NCBI GenBank assembly: GCA_029856295.1
Contig: JAHQWS010000325.1
Location: forward strand, 1-13,264
Length of the DNA stretch: 13,264 nt
Source: Promethearchaeia archaeon
Lineage (GTDB): Archaea; Asgardarchaeota; Lokiarchaeia; Sigyniarchaeales; SOKP01
Direction of reading: 5' to 3'
Below, piece by piece: positions 1 to 6,499 of the stretch (the stretch's first letter is position 1; the number at the start of each line of letters is the position of its first letter). Both the position numbers and the translations under genes were made by a program. Below the pieces are notes generated by a model. It did not search any database, was not told where the DNA came from, and saw only the letters and a program-made list of their open reading frames with translations.

Positions 1-583
1 CAATAATATAGGCATGAGGTACATGACGATGTCCCATTAAAATTAAGTCAACTTCAAAGTATTGAGCAAATTCTAATAATTCTCCAGCATCCCTTACAGT
101 AGTGAATTTTTGTCCAGACATTGGAACAGGAATTAAATGATGGTGTAATGCTACAACCTTATTTTCTAGATTCTTATTAGCATTTAAATATCTGCCACAA
201 TAATCTAATTGCTCATCTCCAATTTCTCCTTCTGCGAGGTCATCTCTTGCACTGCAAAGTCCAACTACAATCGCGTTTTTCTCTTCTATAAGCATATGAG
301 AACGTCGTGGTCCAATTAATTTTTCAAAAAAAATAAGACCACTATTCTTTGCGTCATGATTTCCTGGTACAGCTAAAAAGTTTGTAATTCCTTTAATTTC
401 ATTTATATAGGGAAGAATTCCTTTATATTGTACAATTCTTCCCTTGTGAATAACGTCGCCTGTACAAATGACAATATCAGGATTACAGAGATTTATATAT
501 CTAATGACATTTTTGATATACTCTTCTTTAAATTCTGAACCAAAATGCAAATCAGAAATTTGTATTATTTCAAGAGCAGCCAT
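1..583 (-). CDS. Calcineurin-like metallophosphoesterase, C-terminus cut by window edge
   Basis: This reading frame starts at the ATG at 583-581 and stays open to base 1, giving 194 residues without a stop; the C-terminal part lies outside the window. All blocks of the calcineurin-like fold in the visible part are present in order: ISDLH near residues 10-13, CTGD near 40-43, PGNHD near 73-77, LHHH near 144-147 and MGHRH near 179-183. These supply the two-metal site that hydrolyses phosphomonoesters or phosphodiesters. The overall pattern resembles the small cytoplasmic CpdA/Icc-like group, but the substrate cannot be told. No signal peptide or membrane segment is seen. It is a tandem paralogue of the broken gene at 727-1539, with about half the residues identical by eye, including the phrases IGPRR and GDEQL. 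No clear ribosome binding site precedes the ATG. The family call is firm; the physiological role is unknown. Confidence 0.88.
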   Translation of the reverse strand, partial: MAALEIIQISDLHFGSEFKEEYIKNVIRYINLCNPDIVICTGDVIHKGRIVQYKGILPYINEIKGITNFLAVPGNHDAKNSGLIFFEKLIGPRRSHMLIEEKNAIVVGLCSARDDLAEGEIGDEQLDYCGRYLNANKNLENKVVALHHHLIPVPMSGQKFTTVRDAGELLEFAQYFEVDLILMGHRHVPHAYII

Positions 584-641
584 AATTAATTCATAAATTT
601 AACTTAATATGTAATAATTTGATATAAATAAAGTTAAATAA

Positions 642-694
642 AAATATCTCTTGAGATATTTAATTCTTTTCTTTATCAATAAAGAAAGAGAATT
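642..694 (-). terminator. Two adjacent hairpins between the metallophosphoesterase paralogues
   Basis: Read on the minus strand, about 33 bases after the stop at 727, there is first a 15-pair stem with a one-base bulge (arms 679-694 and 662-676, two-base loop). A perfect 9-pair stem follows at once (arms 653-661 and 642-650, loop of two bases), and its 3' arm runs into TTTTTATTT. This looks like a transcription stop or RNA-stabilising structure after the pseudogene. Archaeal termination depends mainly on the U tract, so the role of the stems is inferred. Confidence 0.45.
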
Positions 695-726
695 TTTACT
701 AAAGAGTATCCATCAAAATTTAAAAT

Positions 727-1539
727 TTAAAAAGAGTTTTGAAAAACCTTAGTTTGAATTAAGTGATCGATTCTTGCCTTTCTTGGTCTAACATAATCAA
801 TTTCGCCTCTTTTTTGCGAAATTAAGAGATTTTTATTTAAGGTACAAGAATCAACAACAAAAACTTCTAATTCATCCTCATAAAGACTAATCTGATTAAA
901 ACACGGCGATTCGTCAGCTCTGACTTTATCGCTTGAAGTTGTTCCACAATAGAGCAAGGCAGTATTTCCAAATCTCCAAACATGGGGTACATGCCTATGT
1001 CCCATCAATACTAAATCAATATCATATGCTTGGGTTAATTCAAGCGCTTCTCCTGCATCAATTAGAGTGCCTCTTTTGGTACCAGCAGAAGGTACAGCAA
1101 CTAAATGATGATGGAGCGCGAGAACTCGTATTTTATTAGCAGAATTCTTTAGTTGGTTTACTAATCACTCTAATTGCTCATCTCCGAGCTCTCCCTCAGA
1201 TGTATTATCCGGGGGGCTACGGACCCCTATAAGAAGGGTATCTTTATCATCAAGATTTATTTTCCATCTTCTTGGTCCTATATATCGCTCGAAAAAGACA
1301 ACTCCATTGTTCCTTACATCATGGTTTCCAATAGTATTAAAAATTGGAACCTTTATTTTTGCTAAATATTTAGCAATATCTTCATATTGATATTTCTTAG
1401 CTTTATGAGTCAAATCTCCGGTACATATAACAGCATCCGGACGAACATCATTAATATAATCTATCACATTTAAAAGACAATCTTCATTAAATTCATTGCT
1501 TCCGTAATGTAAATCAGATATTTGTATTAATTCTACCAT
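727..1539 (-). pseudogene. Metallophosphoesterase paralogue interrupted by one in-frame TGA
   Basis: The frame opens at the ATG at 1539-1537 and encodes ISDLH (residues 7-11), CTGD (39-42) and IGNHD (70-74). It then meets a TGA at 1167-1165, codon 125. Directly after it, in the same frame and with no shift, the remaining family blocks follow: LHHH (142-145) and MGHRH (179-183), ending at 727. The whole reading would be 270 codons. The residues around the stop read DEQLE, stop, LVNQL; family members often have Trp at this place (QLEWL), so a single TGG to TGA change explains it. Neither half carries a full metal site: the N-terminal half lacks the HHH and GHxH ligands. The downstream paralogue at 1-583 is uninterrupted. 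TGA is used as a normal stop by the genes ending at 7171 and 10492, so general recoding is unlikely. A sequencing or assembly error cannot be excluded. Confidence 0.8.
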
Positions 1540-1568
1540 TTGTCATCTAACATTTTTATTTCTACAGT

Positions 1569-1784
1569 TTATTTATTTTTAATAGAATTTACAGAAAGGA
1601 GTTCAGTAGCAATCTGATTTATTTTTTTGTTAATCTGGTCTAAAATATTAGTTATAGATAATCCTATTTTTGAATTTTGACATATTCCAATATAATATTG
1701 GAGTTTGCTAAATTCATCTTTTTCTTTTAGTAAATCAAATAATAAATCTTCTTTCACATATATCCCTTTTTCTTTAATTCTCAA
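1569..1784 (-). CDS. Small hypothetical protein, probably helical
   Basis: An open frame of 71 codons lies 29 bases upstream of the interrupted metallophosphoesterase on the same strand. It starts with TTG at 1784, or more plausibly with GTG at 1757-1755, which has a GGG six bases upstream. An in-frame TAA lies a few codons above the TTG. The product is lysine-rich with hydrophobic residues spaced as in amphipathic helices (for example LLFDLLKEKDEFSKLQYYIG) and has no cysteine pairs, signal peptide or membrane segment. I do not recognise the family. Base composition matches its neighbours. It could be a leader gene of a metallophosphoesterase operon, or a chance frame in AT-rich DNA; the absence of an ATG keeps the call weak. 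Confidence 0.35.
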   Translation of the reverse strand: MRIKEKGIYVKEDLLFDLLKEKDEFSKLQYYIGICQNSKIGLSITNILDQINKKINQIATELLSVNSIKNK

Positions 1785-1826
1785 TAAAAAAAAGATAATA
1801 AAGGGTTATAAGTAAATTCCTTATAT

Positions 1827-1872
1827 TATATAGAAACATATATATTCTATATAGATGTCATATATAGATGTC
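1827..1872. repeat. 9-bp inverted repeat followed by a 12-bp tandem repeat
   Basis: TATATAGAA (1827-1835) and its exact complement TTCTATATA (1845-1853) flank a nine-base spacer. Overlapping the right arm, TATATAGATGTC occurs twice, at 1848-1859 and 1861-1872, with a 13-base period. The block lies between the end of alaS and the small gene at 1569-1784, so it may hold the promoter or an operator for the minus-strand genes to the left. The arms contain only one G:C pair each, so a stable RNA hairpin is unlikely. Confidence 0.5.
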
Positions 1873-1975
1873 TTGTGTTAATTATAAGAGAAATTTCGCA
1901 GAAAAAATGAACGTTCAGAATCTCTCTATATAGAAGTAAAATTTAGAATTTTTAAAATTAAGGATTTAAGGATCT

Positions 1976-4915
1976 CTACTGTTCTTTAAATAATTTTTTA
2001 TTTATATATTTTTTAATTACATCCATAGATACATTTGCTGCAGATCCAGAACCAAAATCTATTTTGCCACCCCCTCTACCTCCAAAGTGCTCTACTGTAT
2101 CATGGATGAATTTCCCCATATTAAATACTTCATCTTTGGTTGCGTTTGGTCCCAACATGCCTGTGACAGTTGTACCTTTATTATTTTCATTAAATAATAT
2201 AGTAATATAGTCATCATCCATTTTTAATACGTTAGAACTAACACTCTGAATATCTTTATTACCCAAATCTCGAAAAGATCCTATAACAATTTTATATTTT
2301 TCATAGGGTTTTGCGTTCTTAACTAATTGATTAATATGTTCTGGACTAGTCTGGTTCAATCTTGTTTTACTATCTTCCCATTCATCGAGTATTTTTTGAA
2401 CCTTAGACGGGGTTTGGTCTTTTTTTACATTAAGAATTTGAGAGATCTCAGATAGTGAATCTCCTTCATAAGTTTCATTTGAAGTCAATTCCAGATCTGC
2501 TTGTTTAACTTTGCCACTTTTTACGGCTTTATTTAGATTTTTCCATTTATCTAATAATTCACTAACTCTTCCAACAATTTTATCAGAATCAACACTCAGT
2601 ATAGTTTCAAGTTCGTTTAGAAATTTTTTATTTCTTTCTTTGAATTTTTCTGTAGCTTCTCCCGCAGTAAAAGTTAACCTTACAATCCCGTCCTGAATTT
2701 TTTGGGATTTTGTAATTTTAATTTCACCGGTTTCAGATGTATTATTTAGGTGGGTACCACCACAAGCCTCCACATCGACGCTTGGAACTTCTACTATTCT
2801 CACATATTTTCCTGGAACTGCTCCTCCTTGATATATCGCCATTCCATATTTTTTTTCTGCATCTGAACGTGGAATAAAATCAAGATAAAGATCAATACCT
2901 TTATTTACGATTTCATTAGCTTTTTCTTCTATTTGCATTAATTTTTCATTAGAGATTTGTTCATGATGAGTAACGTCCAAGTGAGAGTTCTTTAGCGTTT
3001 TTTTGGCCCCTGCTTGATTTATATGTGAGCCTAATACTTCTCTAGCAGCAGCATTTACAATATGAGTTGCGGTATGATGTTGGGCAAGTTGCGTTCTCCA
3101 TTCATGATCTACCTCCACTTTAACGGTATCTCCTTCTTTAAAAACTGGTTTTTCTTCTAATACGTGTATGATATGATTTCCTTGTTTAAAGACATCATTA
3201 AAATTTTGTCCATTGATGGTTCCAATATCATGTAATTGCCCTCCAGAAGTGGGGTAGGCTACAGATTGGTCTAAAATTACCATACTATCAAGAATTTTTA
3301 AAACCTTCGCCTTATTAGAAGTTTCCGTATAATCATAATAGTATAGGGATTTGGTTTCAGGGATACCTGTTAAATCCAACTGTACTTGTTTAGTAGTCGC
3401 GTGAATTTGTTCGACTTTCTCATGCCTTTCTAAGACTAATGAGTAAAAGTCATCTGGTATTTTAATTTTAATATTATAATTTTTTGCTGTTTCTTTGGCC
3501 ATATCGGGGCTTATACCATTAGAATCGTATAATTCAATCAAAGTATCACTAGAGATTTCACCTTTTTCCAAGATTTTCTCTAATATTTTTCCTGCTTTTT
3601 TCTTAGTAGCGTAAAATTTTTCCTTTTCAACATTGAGAATTTCTCTGATTTCATCTAAATGTTCAGATACTTCTGGAAACAATTCTTTTAATTCTTTGGC
3701 ATGCCATAAACACACATCAGCAATATCGATATTCCAATTGAATTTATCTATAAAACTTATCGCACGCCTAAATATGACTCTTAGATTGTATCCTCCTCCG
3801 ACATTTGATGGTAATTTACCATCATTAATGGCAAATAATAAACTCCGCGCATGTTCGGCAATTGAATAAAGGCCGGTCATAGGCATAATTTTTCTTTTTA
3901 ACTCCTTTACCTCAACATTAAGTTCTTTAGCTACCCGCTGCCAGGCCGAATCCATATCGTCAACTTCATCTGTGTTTAAATAAGCAGAATATTGGGAAAA
4001 TTCATTATATAAATCCAAATCTAATTCAATTTTCGTGATTTCTCTCAATTTTTTTAACACATACGGAAAAACAGCCTCGTACATATTAGGGGTTCCCTGC
4101 GAAAGCCAGGCTACGCGTTCTTGTCCCAAACCCATATCAAGCACTTTGAGCTTCAATTCTCTGGGACCTTGTGGAGTTTGTTCAAACATCGTATAAACTT
4201 GGTTGAATAATTCAACCCCTCTGCTGAAAAATTCAAGGCTACAGCCAAAAGACCCGCCTCCCGCCCAAGAATCTTCATGAATCGTAATTTCTTCTTTAGC
4301 TAAACCAACTCCTTTATGAATAAAGTCGTGCATATCCATAAATAGCTGCCCTTGATCCCATTCTTCTGGAGAGACAAATGTATGCTGTCCTATCATTACG
4401 AAGCCACAGCAATGAGAGCCAGTTAAGCCTACGTTCTCGATATCATTAAACCTAAGACAAAATTGGGGTATTATTAGCTTTTTTGCGGGGGGTTCTACTT
4501 CTCCCGTAATTACATAGGGCTGAAATGCAGTAATAGATGCAATAGTAAATTCTGTTGTTGGATTCCATCTTGCAACACACGGGTATCTTTTTATAGGCGT
4601 ATACCCTCTCGGTTCTAATACTTCAACAATTTTCTTCCACACATCAATATAAGAAAGTTTTATTGGAGCAGGATTGTCTATAACGACTTGAAAACCTCCA
4701 GAACAAGCAGGATCTCCGCATACCTCTCTATCTTTATGAGTAGTCCAAAAATAGGTTCCACATTTGCAGAGTTTTCTAATATAACCCAATTCTCTCAAAT
4801 TTTTTGTAGGAAAATATAAATCTGGGTCTTTAGAAGCGATTTTTTTAAATTCCTTTTTTAACTCTTTGTCTGTCTTGAATCTTTTAAGTTGTTGCTTAAG
4901 TTGATCAGAAAGCAT
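1976..4915 (-). CDS. alaS: Alanyl-tRNA synthetase, archaeal type
   Basis: It charges tRNA-Ala with alanine in the cytoplasm and edits mischarged Ser/Gly. From the ATG at 4915-4913 it has 979 residues. An N-terminal cysteine cluster (LCKCG ... CGDPAC, about 49-71) and NVGGGYNLR (about 372-380) mark the archaeal class II catalytic region. The editing domain carries HTATH (about 614-618) and CGGTH (about 718-722), giving the four zinc ligands of the HxxxH/CxxxH set. The C-terminal domain has the glycine-rich GGRGGGKIDFGSG near 945-957. The family in archaea is usually about 890-915 residues; the excess comes from an N-terminal extension of about 30 residues and from a linker segment that appears twice (about 768-800 and 824-856). 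A TTG at 4936 would add seven residues; ATG is preferred because no ribosome binding site serves the TTG and a TATA-like element 30-37 bases above the ATG would fit a very short leader. It is apparently transcribed alone. Confidence 0.97.
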   Translation of the reverse strand: MLSDQLKQQLKRFKTDKELKKEFKKIASKDPDLYFPTKNLRELGYIRKLCKCGTYFWTTHKDREVCGDPACSGGFQVVIDNPAPIKLSYIDVWKKIVEVLEPRGYTPIKRYPCVARWNPTTEFTIASITAFQPYVITGEVEPPAKKLIIPQFCLRFNDIENVGLTGSHCCGFVMIGQHTFVSPEEWDQGQLFMDMHDFIHKGVGLAKEEITIHEDSWAGGGSFGCSLEFFSRGVELFNQVYTMFEQTPQGPRELKLKVLDMGLGQERVAWLSQGTPNMYEAVFPYVLKKLREITKIELDLDLYNEFSQYSAYLNTDEVDDMDSAWQRVAKELNVEVKELKRKIMPMTGLYSIAEHARSLLFAINDGKLPSNVGGGYNLRVIFRRAISFIDKFNWNIDIADVCLWHAKELKELFPEVSEHLDEIREILNVEKEKFYATKKKAGKILEKILEKGEISSDTLIELYDSNGISPDMAKETAKNYNIKIKIPDDFYSLVLERHEKVEQIHATTKQVQLDLTGIPETKSLYYYDYTETSNKAKVLKILDSMVILDQSVAYPTSGGQLHDIGTINGQNFNDVFKQGNHIIHVLEEKPVFKEGDTVKVEVDHEWRTQLAQHHTATHIVNAAAREVLGSHINQAGAKKTLKNSHLDVTHHEQISNEKLMQIEEKANEIVNKGIDLYLDFIPRSDAEKKYGMAIYQGGAVPGKYVRIVEVPSVDVEACGGTHLNNTSETGEIKITKSQKIQDGIVRLTFTAGEATEKFKERNKKFLNELETILSVDSDKIVGRVSELLDKWKNLNKAVKSGKVKQADLELTSNETYEGDSLSEISQILNVKKDQTPSKVQKILDEWEDSKTRLNQTSPEHINQLVKNAKPYEKYKIVIGSFRDLGNKDIQSVSSNVLKMDDDYITILFNENNKGTTVTGMLGPNATKDEVFNMGKFIHDTVEHFGGRGGGKIDFGSGSAANVSMDVIKKYINKKLFKEQ

Positions 4916-5036
4916 ATAGTCCCAATCTTTATACAATATATTTGGTAATTATAATGTATTTTTTCCTAAAACAGTTATGATTTTAAATGTTAATTTATAT
5001 TCTTAATCAATTTAAGAATCACCGGAATTATTAACA

Positions 5037-5060
5037 GAAAAAGAGGAAAAAGATTTTTCC
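5037..5060 (-). terminator. Hairpin plus U-rich tail after the RING-type gene
   Basis: About 77 bases past the stop of the RING-type gene, the minus strand reads GGAAAAA, a two-base loop, TTTTTCC, then TCTTTTTCTG. The 7-pair palindrome occupies 5045-5060 and the T run 5038-5042. This is a plausible transcription end for the Ubl-RING unit; there is no experimental support. Confidence 0.45.
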
Positions 5061-5136
5061 ATACTTTTAATCCAATCCCATCCACTCCAAAAGATCTCTA
5101 CACCTTTTTGTTAAGGAATTAAATCAAATATAACTA

Positions 5137-5805
5137 TTATCTTCCTTTTTTCATAATAACCTTCATAGCCTTTATATACACAATCGTCGGGATTATTTCC
5201 ATGTTTCGAATGAAGTTTATAGGAATAGGTCTATCACATCTAGAACAAAGAGTCGAACTTTTTAACCAACTTCTAAACTCATCAGCATGTGCTGGGTGTC
5301 TACAGTGAGGACAAATAATAATTCCTCTTTTCTCATCTTCAGGAAGTTTTGGTAATTGAAAGCAAAATATACATTTGAAATCTTCCTTAAAAAGTATAGT
5401 ACCCATCGGTTTTAATTTATTTAAGTTATATGTTTTTTTTTTAGCCGCTGAGTTTCGAGTAACATAAGGTCTATGAACTGATCTTGAATTCGACTTCGTT
5501 TGACTGTATGTTTTTTGGGTACTCCTAGTCCTTGTACGATTTATAGGACTAGGATTAGAGTGTACAGAGGTGCGTGAGGTAGTGCGAGATGTGGTACGAT
5601 TTACAGTTCTTGTAGGAGTTCTCGTAGTAGTGCGAGATGTTGTACGATTTACAGTTCTTGTAGGAGTTCTCGTAGTAGTGTGGGATGTTGCACGATTTAC
5701 TGTTCTTGTAGGAGAACGTGCAGTGGTGCGGGAATTTCTATGATTTGTAGTGTGCAGTTTTGAAAATATGGTAGTTAGCTTAGCAAACCATTTTTTTTTA
5801 GCCAA
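5137..5805 (-). CDS. RING-type zinc-finger protein with Thr/Arg repeat N-terminus
   Basis: 222 residues in three parts. Residues 1-20 are basic; residues 24-118 are low-complexity and rich in Thr, Arg and Ser, with three 16-residue units of the type TTTRTPTRTVNRTTSR; residues 145-190 form a zinc-finger domain. The finger reads C145-x2-C148-x16-C165-x2-C168-x4-H173-x13-C187-x2-C190, with Trp180 and Leu181 between H173 and the last pair. This resembles the small RING-finger proteins of archaeal ubiquitin gene clusters (Caldiarchaeum, Asgard), which are thought to act as E3 ligases. The cysteine expected three residues after H173 is Glu176; His170 could substitute. The C-terminal 30 residues are basic and hydrophobic. 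The start is TTG at 5805, fixed by two in-frame TGA codons just upstream; no good ribosome binding site is seen. It follows a ubiquitin-like gene 85 bases upstream on the same strand, which supports an E3-like role by context. E3 activity is inference. Confidence 0.75.
   Translation of the reverse strand: MAKKKWFAKLTTIFSKLHTTNHRNSRTTARSPTRTVNRATSHTTTRTPTRTVNRTTSRTTTRTPTRTVNRTTSRTTSRTSVHSNPSPINRTRTRSTQKTYSQTKSNSRSVHRPYVTRNSAAKKKTYNLNKLKPMGTILFKEDFKCIFCFQLPKLPEDEKRGIIICPHCRHPAHADEFRSWLKSSTLCSRCDRPIPINFIRNMEIIPTIVYIKAMKVIMKKGR
5584..5727 (-). repeat. Three tandem 48-bp units coding the Thr/Arg repeats
   Basis: Residues 27-42, 43-58 and 59-74 of the RING-type protein are three consecutive 16-residue units; the second and third are identical in protein sequence (TTTRTPTRTVNRTTSR) and nearly so in DNA, and a fourth partial copy follows. 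The period is exactly 48 bases, so copy number can change without breaking the frame. Confidence 0.9.
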
Positions 5806-5845
5806 TTCTATGCATCATCATATTTATTTATTTTAAACATAATAT

Positions 5846-5886
5846 AAAAAAAAAAAGAATTAATTTTGGGAAGGCATACATCCTTC
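5846..5886 (-). terminator. Hairpin and poly-U tract between the Ubl and RING-type genes
   Basis: Four bases after the Ubl stop codon the minus strand has GAAGG, a seven-base loop and CCTTC (5870-5886), and 13 bases later a run of eleven T (5856-5846). A run of eleven U is a strong archaeal terminator candidate. Because the RING-type gene follows on the same strand, partial termination here would make more Ubl than RING-type protein. Confidence 0.55.
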
Positions 5887-5890
5887 ATTT

Positions 5891-6238
5891 TTATCCTGCG
5901 GTACTAGCAGGGATTAAGAGTACTTCGTCTCCATCGGATACACTGTAATTGTTAATTGGAGAACTTTCATCCATAGTCACTCCACCTGAGGACATGTGAA
6001 AATCAGCTGGATTTAAACCAAAAATACTTCCAACGGTTCGCTTGATATCACTAACGTCATTGCCGTTGTTAACGGTTAACTTCTGTTTTTTCTCACCAGG
6101 ACCAATAGTGGATGTAAAATAAAGTGCAATATTTCTCCCTCCTCCTGTGGGAGTCTTACCAGCTGGAGTTTTTGATATTGGTACTGGGGCTTCAATATCC
6201 TCTCCTAAATCCTCATCAAATTCATCTTTAAAACTCAT
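5891..6238 (-). CDS. Ubiquitin-like (beta-grasp) protein ending in a single glycine
   Basis: 115 residues from the ATG at 6238. Residues 1-34 are an acidic, then Pro/Thr/Gly-rich flexible tail; residues 36-112 form a ubiquitin-like beta-grasp domain. The region from NDVSDIK to EVLLIP lines up by eye with ubiquitin from its helix to the last strand, including a GLNPADF counterpart of the ubiquitin GIPPDQQ turn and a GGV(T)MDE counterpart of AGKQLED. The protein stops at PASTAG: there is no Gly-Gly and no extension after the last Gly. A ribosome binding site GGAGTG sits at 6250-6245. It lies directly upstream of the RING-type gene and diverges from a winged-helix regulator; a second copy of the same domain is at the end of the protein at 7256-8083. 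This suggests a modifier or a binding module in the cytoplasm. Conjugation is not shown, as no E1 or E2 gene is visible. Confidence 0.82.
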   Translation of the reverse strand: MSFKDEFDEDLGEDIEAPVPISKTPAGKTPTGGGRNIALYFTSTIGPGEKKQKLTVNNGNDVSDIKRTVGSIFGLNPADFHMSSGGVTMDESSPINNYSVSDGDEVLLIPASTAG

Positions 6239-6244
6239 AATAAT

Positions 6245-6250
6245 CACTCC
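6245..6250 (-). promoter_or_regulatory. Ribosome binding site that decides the Ubl start
   Basis: The minus strand reads GGAGTG followed by six bases (ATTATT) and the ATG at 6238. The spacing is good for that ATG. A GTG at 6247-6245 in the same frame lies inside this element, so the longer reading that would begin there is not credible. Confidence 0.75.
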
Positions 6251-6282
6251 TTTTATTTTTTTTTTATAATTGTTTTACTTAA

Positions 6283-6405
6283 TTGAATGATACTGTTGGT
6301 ATTATTTGAATGAATTAGGAATAAATGTGAAGAGTTTTGTTATTCTAAAAAAGATAAATTGAAACAATCAAGGTTTCTTGAATGACAATACTATAAATTG
6401 AGTGA
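6283..6405. promoter_or_regulatory. Candidate operator: four TTGARTGA boxes in the divergent promoter region
   Basis: The 261 bases between the Ubl gene and the winged-helix gene hold TTGAATGA at 6283-6290, 6306-6313 and 6378-6385, and TTGAGTGA at 6398-6405, all on the plus strand. Spacing start to start is 23, 72 and 20 bases, so they form two pairs, each about two helical turns apart. One pair lies nearer the Ubl start, the other nearer the regulator. I did not see the box in the other short intergenic gaps of this cluster. A site for the adjacent winged-helix regulator is the obvious reading, but it is inference. Confidence 0.5.
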
Positions 6406-6499
6406 AAGAATAATATAATTTATAGGCATAATAGTTTATCTTAGAAAGAAAGAAGCTTAATAAAAACTGAGCTATTTAATGCGAATAAAATATTAGATT

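Noticed and set aside
1165..1167. TGA as selenocysteine or as recoded Trp throughout the genome
   Set aside because: Lokiarchaeia are known to have selenoproteins, but metallophosphoesterases are not among the families I know, the place fits Trp, and the hairpins downstream are AU-rich with two-base loops, unlike a SECIS. Other genes here end normally in TGA (7171, 10492).
4916..4936. TTG start for alaS seven codons upstream
   Set aside because: No ribosome binding site precedes it, and ATG at 4915 fits a nearby TATA-like element; kept only as an alternative.
5584..5727. CRISPR-like array
   Set aside because: The 48-bp repeats are directly adjacent, have no unique spacers and code for a regular protein pattern in frame.
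6236..6247. Longer Ubl start at GTG 6247
   Set aside because: The GTG lies within the GGAGTG ribosome binding site of the ATG at 6238, so it cannot be the start in use.
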